From an uncultured Thermoleophilia bacterium (GTDB lineage Bacteria; Actinomycetota; Thermoleophilia; UBA2241): a stretch of DNA of 5,243 nucleotides. A program made the translations under genes and the position numbers. Location: contig CAIXSE010000026.1 of assembly GCA_903921965.1 (NCBI GenBank), positions 1 through 5,243 of the forward strand, read 5' to 3'. Below are positions 1-4,912 of this stretch, one piece after another (within the stretch, counting starts at the first letter, position 1; every line of letters starts with the position of its first letter). A model generated the notes under the pieces. That model made no database searches. It saw only the letters and a list, made by a program, of their open reading frames with translations, and was not told the DNA's origin.

Positions 1-684
1 AAGGCGCAGATCCTGCACGAGGTGGCCAACATCCTGCGGCAGGTCAAGGAGGAGGGCCGGCTCACGATCGCCGTCGTCGGCCCGGCCGTGGTGCACACGG
101 GGGCGGCGCCGCAGCTGGCCCGCCTCATCGAGGCGGGCTACGTCGGCGCCGTGTTCGGCGGCAACGCCGTCGCCACGCACGACATCGAGTCGTGCCTGTA
201 CGGCACGTCGCTCGGCATCCACCTCGGCGAGGGCCACCCCGTCCAGGGAGGCCACGAGCACCACCTGCGCGCCATCAACACCGTGCGGCGCGCCGGCGGC
301 ATCCGCGCGGCCGTCGAGAAGGGCGTCGTGACGAGCGGCCTCATGTACACGCTCGTCAAGACCGGCACGCCCTTCGTGCTGGCCGGCAGCATCCGCGACG
401 ACGGCCCCATGCCCGAGGTGATCACCGACACCATGGAGGCCCAGCGAGCGATGCGCGCCTACGCGCAGCAGGCCGGCGCCTGCCTCATGCTCAGCACGAT
501 GCTGCACAGCATCGCCGTCGGCAACATGCTGCCGGCCTCGGTGCGCACCGTGTGCGCCGACATCAACCCCGCGGTCGTGACGAAGCTGGCCGACCGCGGC
601 TCCTTCCAGGCCATCGGCATCGTCACCGACGTCGGGCTGTTCGTGGAGCAGCTCGCCGACGAGCTGGACCGGCCGGCGGGCTGA
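1..684 (+). CDS. TIGR00300-family LOR/SDH-domain protein, probable ornithine cyclodeaminase (5' partial)
   Basis: The reading frame is open from base 1, so the gene begins upstream; about 227 C-terminal residues are visible, ending at TGA 682-684. The GTG at 22 is internal, because clear coding sequence runs through it. Family signatures are present: VVGPAVVHTGA near the start, GNAVATHDIE, the GGHEHHLRAIN stretch, FVLAGSIRDDGPMPEVITDT, MLHSIAVGNMLP and DINPAVVTKLADRGS. These match the conserved LOR/SDH-like domain that forms archaeal-type ornithine cyclodeaminase (ornithine to proline plus ammonia, NAD-dependent) and the C-terminal half of cyanobacterial AgrE/ArgZ. Whether an N-terminal arginine dihydrolase module is fused lies outside the window, so the exact reaction is inferred from the family. 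The next readable sequence downstream is a decayed gene, so this may be the last gene of its unit. Confidence 0.88.
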   Translation, partial: KAQILHEVANILRQVKEEGRLTIAVVGPAVVHTGAAPQLARLIEAGYVGAVFGGNAVATHDIESCLYGTSLGIHLGEGHPVQGGHEHHLRAINTVRRAGGIRAAVEKGVVTSGLMYTLVKTGTPFVLAGSIRDDGPMPEVITDTMEAQRAMRAYAQQAGACLMLSTMLHSIAVGNMLPASVRTVCADINPAVVTKLADRGSFQAIGIVTDVGLFVEQLADELDRPAG

Positions 685-695
685 AGCTCCGGCGC

Positions 696-727
696 CGGCC
701 GCCGAGCGGCCGCACGCCCGGCCGGGC
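696..727 (+). terminator. GC-only hairpins just after the cyclodeaminase-like gene, weak terminator candidate
   Basis: Twelve bases after the stop codon is a perfect 7-bp stem (696-702 with 706-712, loop CGA). It is followed by a perfect 12-bp palindrome at 716-727. No T-run follows, so a classical intrinsic terminator is not shown. U-less GC hairpins are common after actinobacterial genes, but GC-rich DNA also makes such stems by chance. Confidence 0.3.
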
Positions 728-761
728 GCCCGCGTCGCCCTCAGCTCCTGCCGCTCAGCAG

Positions 762-1356
762 GTCGTCGACGTCGGCCCGGGCCTGGAGGACTGCGAGCTG
801 CCGCGCCGGTTCCCGTTCGTCGACGTCGCCTGCTGCGGAGACGCCGACGTCGCTCTGCCGGCGCTGCGCGTTCTGCGGGCTCGGCCGGACGAAGCACCGG
901 CACGCAGCCAAGAGCGCGAAGCGCATCCTGGCGGAGCTCCGCGCGCAGGCGGCCCACCACCCCGGAGCGCGGCTCGAGCTGGTCGACAACGTCGTGCCGG
1001 CCGTCCTTCTGGAGGACGTCCTTCCCCGGCTCGCACGTCGGCCGCCGGGGTGCGCCCCACTGGTCGCCGCCCGGCCGGAGCTGACGCACGCGCAGGTGCG
1101 ATACGCGGCCTCCGCCGGAGGAGCTCGGCCCCGTCGTGACCGAGCGCTTCAGCCGGTACATCGACCGGCCCGGACGGCACGGGCCGCGTCACCTGCGTCC
1201 GGCGCCGAAGTACGCGTATCTCCATCCTTTGCCACGGGCGTCACCGGCGCGTCCGGCTGCCTCTTCGAGCGTCCCCGCGCGACCGCGCAGGATCCCGCGG
1301 GCCACATCCTGCGCCTGTACCGCCCGGTCGAGGCGTGGAGGACGCCCGCGGGCGGC
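762..1356 (+). pseudogene. Degraded cobalamin-binding radical SAM protein (RiPP-maturation type), four frame-broken fragments
   Basis: No intact frame exists here, but four collinear pieces read like one family. Piece A (762-866, frame 3) has VVDVGPGLEDCE then RRFPFVDVACCGDADVALPAL, matching the end of the B12-binding domain. Piece B (865-about 1117, frame 1) has CAFCGL, the distal part of the radical SAM cysteine motif, then KSAKRILAELRAQA, GARLELVDNVV, EDVLPRLA and ELTHAQVRYAASAGG. Piece C (about 1109-1234, frame 2) has PPPEELGPVVTERFSRYIDR and RHLRPAPKYAYLHPLP, resembling the DRFSPYF region near the C-terminus of RiPP-maturation radical SAM proteins (TIGR03975-like). Piece D (about 1255-1356, frame 1) has QDPAGHILRLYRPVEAWR, like the region just after it. 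The N-terminus, the first conserved cysteine segment (normally GCWWG) and the middle of the barrel are missing. The A-B and B-C joins therefore look like deletions combined with frame changes. About 200 codons remain of a family usually near 600. Relatives of this family modify ribosomal peptides. No intact precursor or partner gene was seen nearby. Family assignment is from memory of motifs. Confidence 0.72.
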
Positions 1357-1550
1357 GTCGACGGCCGGTCACACTGTCACCCTTCCGCCTCGCTGTCGTT
1401 TCGCTGCAAACTACATCCAACGGACAGCGCGCCGGCAGTGCGATGCCCGGTGCGGACGCCGACGCACGCTCTGAGAGCTGTCCGGATCTTGTCGGCGCGA
1501 GCCGGCACGGGCAGGCGGGCACGCCGCGCCCGCGCCCGACGTACGCGAAA
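1357..1550. other. Non-coding stretch between the radical SAM relic and the protease terminator
   Basis: No reading frame here has normal codon composition; open frames translate to arginine/alanine/proline-rich strings with no recognisable motif. Part of it (about 1375-1440) is less G-rich than its surroundings. It may hold the unrecognisable 3' end of the relic. No RNA gene or promoter was identified. Confidence 0.5.
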
Positions 1551-1584
1551 GAGGGCGGGGCGCTGAGGAGTGCGCCCCGCCCTC
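1551..1584 (-). terminator. Rho-independent terminator of the HtrA-like protease gene
   Basis: A perfect 13-bp GC-rich stem (1551-1563 pairing with 1572-1584) encloses an 8-base loop. Read leftward it is followed by TTTCG, a short T-run. It lies about 60 bases past the protease stop codon, in the right orientation to end that transcript. On the + strand the stem is followed by GACAGT with no T-run, so it is directional. Confidence 0.8.
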
Positions 1585-1585
1585 G

Positions 1586-1632
1586 ACAGTGACGGCCCAG
1601 GAGGTAGACCTGTGGGGCGGCCGTCACACTGT
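1586..1632. repeat. Second, interrupted inverted repeat between the protease stop and its terminator
   Basis: GTGACGGCC (1589-1597) is exactly complementary to GGCCGTCAC (1619-1627). Allowing a two-base bulge, the pairing extends outward to ACAGT/ACTGT (1586-1632). The loop is 21 bases. It would form in the 3' untranslated region of the protease mRNA, before the main terminator. It may stabilise the mRNA end; that role is a guess. Confidence 0.45.
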
Positions 1633-1643
1633 GCGGACTGCGG

Positions 1644-2870
1644 TCAGAGGTTCGCCGGCCGCTCTGTGAGGGTCACGTCGACGTCCTTCGTCGAGGTGCC
1701 GCTCAGGACCGTCAGGGTCACGGTGTCGCCGGGCTTGTGCTGGTTGATGATCGAAATGAGGTCGTCCATGCCGCTGACCTTCTCGCCGTCGATGGCGGTG
1801 ATGATGTCGCCGCCGCCGACCAGGGTCTGGCCCTGCAGCTGCGACTGCTGCGAGCCGCCCTTGAGGCCGGCCTTCTCGGCCGGGCTGCCCTGCGTGACGG
1901 CGGCGATCAGCACGCCGTTGTCCACCTTGAGGCCGAGCGCGCCGGCCACGTCGCTCGTGATGCTCTGGCCCTGGATGCCGAGCCAGGCGTAGGTGACCTT
2001 GCCGCTGCTCTTGAGCTGCTCGATGACGTTCTTGGCGGTGTTGATAGGCACGGCGAACCCGAGGCCCTCGTTGCCGCCCGACTGCGTGGCGATCTGCTCG
2101 TTGATGCCGATGACCTCGCCGTGGGCGTTGAACAGCGGCCCGCCGGAGTTGCCGGAGTTGATGGCGGCGTCGGTCTGGATGCCGTCGGGGATGACCGAAC
2201 CGTTGGGGGACTCGAGGTTGCGGTTGACGGCCGAGACGATGCCCGACGTCACGGTGAAGTCGTAGCCCAGCGGGTTGCCGATGGCGACGACGGGCTCGCC
2301 GACCTGCACGGCGCTCGAGTCGCCCAAGGTGAGGGCGAGCAGCTGCGGCGCCTTGGCCGGGTCGATCCTGAGCAGGGCGACGTCGCTGGTCTCGTCGATG
2401 CCGACGATGGTGGCCGGGACCTTCGTCGAGTCGGTGCCGTCGGCGTTCTTGAACATCACGGAGACGGAGCTGGCCCGGGTGCCGTTGTCCTCCACGACGT
2501 GGGCGTTGGTGATGATGTAGCCCTCGGACGACACGACGAAGCCCGAGCCGAGGGCCTGGGCGGCGCCGCCGGACTGCTGGCCGAACGGCGACAGCTGCTG
2601 GCTCTGGGTCGCGGAGAACGTCGAGAAGACCTCGACCACGCCGGCCGAGTACTGCTGGTAGATCTGCGCCGGCGTGAGGCCTTCGCCGCTGACGGGGGCG
2701 GTGTTCAGGGCCACGGTGGAGTTGGATGCGGCGGGTGTCGTGGTGCGCACGACCGTCTTCGTCGCGGTGTCCGTCGGGACGACGCCCGCGGCGACGAGCG
2801 CCACGAGGACGAGTGCGGTCACGGCGACGCCGGCCAGGAACATCCAGGCTGCTGAAGCTCTCTTGGACAT
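1644..2870 (-). CDS. htrA: Membrane-anchored HtrA/DegP-family trypsin-like serine protease with C-terminal PDZ domain
   Basis: This 408-residue protein is an ATP-independent envelope quality-control protease. A single membrane anchor spans about residues 8-31, preceded by K/R, so the rest should face outside. A Thr/Ser-rich linker follows (to about 65), then the protease domain (about 66-280). The catalytic triad is complete: His124 in TNAHVV, Asp163 in TSDVALLRID and Ser242 in NSGNSGGPLF. Other family marks are LGSGFVVSSEGYIITNAH, VVAIGNPLG, IQTDAAIN and GLGFAVPI. One PDZ domain (about 290-400) contains YAWLGIQG, the QGSPAEKAGL loop and GGGDIITAIDGEKV; it should bind exposed C-termini of substrates. 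The length is normal for single-PDZ actinobacterial HtrA/PepD proteins. The ATG at 2870 is chosen because AAGGAGG (2882-2876) lies 5 bases upstream and the protein then opens directly into the anchor. It is monocistronic, with a terminator at 1551-1584 and a direct-repeat operator at 2940-2958. Substrates are unknown. Confidence 0.96.
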   Translation of the reverse strand: MSKRASAAWMFLAGVAVTALVLVALVAAGVVPTDTATKTVVRTTTPAASNSTVALNTAPVSGEGLTPAQIYQQYSAGVVEVFSTFSATQSQQLSPFGQQSGGAAQALGSGFVVSSEGYIITNAHVVEDNGTRASSVSVMFKNADGTDSTKVPATIVGIDETSDVALLRIDPAKAPQLLALTLGDSSAVQVGEPVVAIGNPLGYDFTVTSGIVSAVNRNLESPNGSVIPDGIQTDAAINSGNSGGPLFNAHGEVIGINEQIATQSGGNEGLGFAVPINTAKNVIEQLKSSGKVTYAWLGIQGQSITSDVAGALGLKVDNGVLIAAVTQGSPAEKAGLKGGSQQSQLQGQTLVGGGDIITAIDGEKVSGMDDLISIINQHKPGDTVTLTVLSGTSTKDVDVTLTERPANL

Positions 2871-2939
2871 GGGATCCTCCTTGGGACAGGCTGCCTGCGA
2901 GGAGTGTGGCCGGTGAGCCTTGGGCGAGCCTGTGGTGGA

Positions 2940-2958
2940 CCTGAGAGGAGCCTGAGAG
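2940..2958 (-). promoter_or_regulatory. Perfect 8-3-8 direct repeat, probable MprA-like response-regulator site for the HtrA-like gene
   Basis: Read toward the protease, CTCTCAGG occurs twice, separated by CTC, so the unit repeats every 11 bases (about one helical turn). It lies about 70 bases upstream of the ATG. Tandem direct repeats at this spacing are typical of OmpR/PhoB-class response regulators. The mycobacterial MprA box has the same 19-bp, 8-3-8 layout with a CTCAG-type core, and MprA controls the HtrA-like protease PepD. No convincing -10 hexamer was seen between the repeat and the start, so a weak, activator-dependent promoter is inferred. No regulator gene lies in the window. Confidence 0.65.
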
Positions 2959-3325
2959 TGCGGGGCGGGTGGCGGAGCGTCGCGCCGGTCCCGCGGGCCG
3001 CTCGGGGTGGCCGCGGGCCGGGATGGAGGGAATCCCGGCCGGCGCGGCCGCCGCGAGCGCCGGGCGCGTCAGAGGCGCGGCCCGGACGGCCGGCGAGAGC
3101 GGACGTGTCCGCAGAGGGGGTGGACCGGGCCGCGAGCCGGTGTCCGGGGCGCCGGGGACGACCCGGTGCATCGCGAGTGCGGGATCCGCGTGCTCAACGC
3201 TCCCCCCTCCAGGTCGCCGGCGCCACGTTCCGGTCCGCCCGTCGCCTGTGGGCGGCGGGCTCTACTTCTAGAGTGAGGCGAACGGGCCCGGCCTACACCG
3301 TTTGTGCCGGCGGACGCGCCGGCGG
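2959..3325. other. Gene-free spacer upstream of the protease gene
   Basis: About 370 bases between the protease operator and the stop of the TfoX-domain gene. Open frames give only R/G/A/P-rich translations without recognisable motifs, and no RNA gene was recognised. It contains a small inverted repeat (CTCTA/TAGAG, 3260-3273) and, at its right end, a 7-bp hairpin (3306-3312 with 3317-3323, loop GACG) just past the TfoX-domain stop. That hairpin could end the leftward unit, but the sequence after it has no T-run. Confidence 0.45.
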
Positions 3326-3679
3326 TCAGCGGCCTCCGGCCTTCTTCGGCTTCTTGGGCGGCAGCGAGGCGGCATACGCCAGCGACGCCGCGATGTACGT
3401 CCCGGTCTCGGCCGCCCCGAGCGCCGGCGGCAGGGTGACGTAGCCACCCATCGGCCGCCCCTCGGGGCCGAAGGGGCCGCCGCCGGCAGCCCGCAGGGCG
3501 GCGGCCTCGTCCTCCGGCAGTTTGATGCCGACGTCGCTGCCGAACAGCCCCATGAACATCCGGTCGTCCACGAAGGCGCCGAGGTTGCCGAACATCGGCT
3601 TGACGGTGACGCGGGGGTCGTCGGGCACCAGCGTCGTGAAGCGGGCGCGGTCGTCCTCCGTCGGCCTGGGCATCTTCAT
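3326..3679 (-). CDS. TfoX N-terminal-domain protein (TfoX/Sxy-like), 117 aa
   Basis: A small soluble protein with the TfoX N-terminal-domain pattern: helix RARFTTLVP (11-19), then VTVKPMFGNLGAFVDDRMFMGLF (about 24-46), the GIKLPEDEAAALRAAGG turn and the GYVTLPPAL segment. The tail is basic (PPKKPKKAGGR, 107-117). It carries only the N-terminal domain, not the second domain found in the competence regulator of gammaproteobacteria, so a competence role should not be assumed; actinobacterial homologues are mostly uncharacterised. The start at 3679 (MKMPRP) is chosen because it lies just after the preceding gene's stop, with a GGGGTGA ribosome-binding stretch about 8 bases upstream. ATG 3673 (MPRP) is an alternative. 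An extension further upstream would run through the YCII gene in another frame and is rejected. It is probably cotranscribed with the YCII-domain gene. Confidence 0.85.
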   Translation of the reverse strand: MKMPRPTEDDRARFTTLVPDDPRVTVKPMFGNLGAFVDDRMFMGLFGSDVGIKLPEDEAAALRAAGGGPFGPEGRPMGGYVTLPPALGAAETGTYIAASLAYAASLPPKKPKKAGGR

Positions 3680-3686
3680 CGCGCCG

Positions 3687-3998
3687 TCACCCCATCTCGA
3701 CGGTCTCGTACACCTCGATCGTGCCGCCGGCCGCGAGGACCGGGCACCCCCTGGCCGTCTCCGTGGCGGCCCCGAGGTCGGCGGCCGAGATGATGGTGTA
3801 GCCGGTGAGCGACGACGCCCCCCCGTCCGAGGTGCCCTCAGCGGTGACGGTCGCCGACGGCCCGAACGGGCTCCCGCCGTCGACGAGGTCCGGACCCAGA
3901 GAGCCGAACCACCCCATCCACCTGTCCATGATCGCCTGCTGCTCCTCAGGGCTCGCGCCCATGCTGCCACCCGTGTATGCGAGCACGTACCTAGCCAT
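3687..3998 (-). CDS. YCII/DGPF-domain protein, 103 aa
   Basis: The MARYVLAYTGG opening strand, the EEQQAIMDRWMGWFGSLG helix (about 19-35), the VDGGSPFGPS turn (39-48), LTGYTIISA (64-72) and the GGTIEVYETVEM ending are typical of the YCII-related (DGPF) ferredoxin-like fold common in Actinomycetota. Relatives are small dimeric proteins. Some are linked to extracytoplasmic-function sigma factors or to YciI-type chemistry, but the function here is unknown. ATG 3998 is preceded by AAAGGA (4012-4007) with an 8-base gap, which supports the start. The TfoX-domain gene begins 7 bases after the stop, so the two form a likely operon. No sigma-factor gene lies next to it in this window. Confidence 0.88.
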   Translation of the reverse strand: MARYVLAYTGGSMGASPEEQQAIMDRWMGWFGSLGPDLVDGGSPFGPSATVTAEGTSDGGASSLTGYTIISAADLGAATETARGCPVLAAGGTIEVYETVEMG

Positions 3999-4071
3999 GA
4001 CGGCCGTCCTTTCGTCGTGCGTTCGAGCACCGTGCCTGCCGCGGCGGTGCGCCGGGGCATGTCACCTTGTG

Positions 4072-4124
4072 CCCACGCAGGGGACGTCCCACGCAGGGAC
4101 CCAACGGGACGACGCGGGCGTCCC
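4072..4124. repeat. Short tandem repeat and palindromes in the spacer ahead of the YCII-domain gene
   Basis: CCCACGCAGGG occurs at 4072-4082 and again at 4088-4098, a 16-base period. Between the copies is the perfect palindrome GGGACGTCCC (4081-4090). GGGACG (4106-4111) also pairs with CGTCCC (4119-4124) across a 7-base loop. The block sits about 75-125 bases upstream of the YCII-domain start and downstream of the 4156-4659 gene. It could therefore be an operator, a terminator-like structure or neutral repetition; no T-run follows. Confidence 0.45.
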
Positions 4125-4155
4125 CGCGCAGGAGGGACAGCCGCGGGGCCGCGAG

Positions 4156-4659
4156 TCAGTCGCGGCGCCTCGAAGCCCGCCCCGTGAGGCGCTCGAGCGC
4201 CAGGCCGGCGAGCTGCGCGGCGACGTCCTCAGCCGCCGCCGAGATGGCCTTGCGGTCCGCGCCCGCGGCCTCCGCCTCGGCCAGGGCGTGCCCGACGGCC
4301 GCGTCGTACTGCCGCTTGTACCGCGCATTCAGCTCGTGCCAGTCGACGCGGGCGAGCGGAGCCATCAGCGCCGGCTCCGCGTGCAGGCGACCGAGCACGA
4401 GCAGCACCGCGATGACGGGGTAGCCGGTGTACCCCTGGAACTTCGAGGCATTGTCGGTGGAGAAGACCGCCCGGACCTCGTCGTCCCACCACACGTCGTA
4501 GGTGCGTCCACCGTCGGAGGACGTCACCACGGCCTTGCCGGGCCCCGTCACGTCCACGCGCCCCGCCGCCACGGCGCTGAACGCTTCGTACACCTTGGCG
4601 ATGGGCGGCTGCTTCCACAGCCTCGACGGCTCCTGGTGCGGGGGCGTGTCGTCTGCCAT
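4156..4659 (-). CDS. Uncharacterised protein, 167 aa
   Basis: Not recognised as a named family. The protein starts MADDTPPHQEPSRLWKQPPI, then has a helix AKVYEAFSAVAAG (21-33). A compact alpha/beta-looking core follows: VDVTGPGKAVVTSS (36-48), TYDVWWDDEVRAVFS (53-67), DNASKFQGYTGYPVIAVLLVLGRL (69-92) and APLARVDWHELNARYKRQYDAAV (100-122). A long alanine-rich helical tail ends in RASRRRD. There is no signal peptide and no clear membrane span; PVIAVLLVLG is hydrophobic but short. Codon usage is normal coding for this genome, unlike the R/A/P-rich out-of-frame readings. Start 4659 is chosen because recognisable sequence begins there. The ribosome-binding site is weak (GCGGGAA about 10 bases upstream), and an in-frame extension to 4890 reads as low-complexity arginine/alanine. 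It follows the Cys-rich gene by 43 bases, so cotranscription with feoB is possible. Confidence 0.8.
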   Translation of the reverse strand: MADDTPPHQEPSRLWKQPPIAKVYEAFSAVAAGRVDVTGPGKAVVTSSDGGRTYDVWWDDEVRAVFSTDNASKFQGYTGYPVIAVLLVLGRLHAEPALMAPLARVDWHELNARYKRQYDAAVGHALAEAEAAGADRKAISAAAEDVAAQLAGLALERLTGRASRRRD

Positions 4660-4702
4660 GCGTGCGGTGTTCCCGCGGCGGGCCGGCTTCAGGCGCCTGC
4701 GC

Positions 4703-4912
4703 TCAGCGGTGCGTGCGGGCGCAGGCTCCGCAGTCGCCGTCGCAGCCCAGCGAGAAGGGCGTGAGGCAGCGCGGGCAGCGCAGCACCAAGCCGTCCGGCG
4801 TGAAGCCGCAGTGGGCGCACGCCGGGAGGCACGTGGCACGGTGTCCGGCGGCGGGGTCCGCCGGCCCTGGCGCGGCCTGCACCGCCGCACCGCGCCCTCC
4901 CCGCAGCCTCAC
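4703..4912 (-). CDS. Small cysteine-rich zinc-ribbon-like protein translationally coupled to feoB, 69 aa
   Basis: The GTG start at 4912 overlaps the feoB stop (GTGA, 4 bases), the classic sign of translational coupling. After a low-complexity G/A/P lead (1-27), the protein has eight cysteines: C28, C32, C35, C46, C49, C57, C61 and C64. They form CxxC pairs at 32-35 and 46-49, and the pattern CxxxCxxC occurs at both ends (28-32-35 and 57-61-64). The central ACAHCGFTPDGLVLRCPRC reads as a zinc ribbon; the extra cysteines could bind a second metal or an Fe-S cluster. It has no membrane segment. It is not the winged-helix FeoC of enterobacteria, nor the membrane-bound FeoB-associated Cys-rich protein of Firmicutes. 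A role in sensing or handling iron for FeoB is inferred from position and cysteines only. Confidence 0.78.
   Translation of the reverse strand: MRLRGGRGAAVQAAPGPADPAAGHRATCLPACAHCGFTPDGLVLRCPRCLTPFSLGCDGDCGACARTHR

Noticed and set aside
192..1139. Long + strand open frame of about 315 codons
   Set aside because: Its first part is an out-of-frame reading of the cyclodeaminase-like gene, rich in R/H/P. Only 762-866 is meaningful, as a fragment of the radical SAM relic.
755..1225. Minus-strand open frames antisense to the relic
   Set aside because: The translation is low-complexity R/A/P/G without motifs, as expected of GC-rich antisense frames.
994..1566. + strand open frame of 190 codons as a gene
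   Set aside because: Its start is inside radical SAM relic fragment B. The rest crosses fragment D and then non-coding DNA, ending in the protease terminator. It is not one protein.
1737..2855. 372-codon + strand frame across the protease gene
   Set aside because: It is antisense to htrA, which has a full catalytic triad, anchor, PDZ domain and ribosome-binding site. The + reading is repetitive D/V/G/A/R sequence with no family resemblance.
2887..2897. CAGGC-T-GCCTG inverted repeat near the protease ribosome-binding site
   Set aside because: It is only 5 bp per arm, a 1-base loop cannot fold in RNA, and there is no known operator match; it was not listed as a site.
1624..3171. 515-codon minus frame covering the protease and its upstream region
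   Set aside because: It is in a different frame from the protease and gives R/H/P/G-rich nonsense; it is an artefact of few stops in GC-rich DNA.
3260..3274. TAGAGT as a -10 box of a rightward promoter, with the CTCTA/TAGAG inverted repeat
   Set aside because: There is no matching -35 and no rightward gene; the match is short enough to be chance.
3306..3323. Hairpin after the TfoX-domain gene as a firm intrinsic terminator
   Set aside because: The 7-bp stem is real but is followed leftward by ACAAACGG with no T-run, so only a weak mention is justified.
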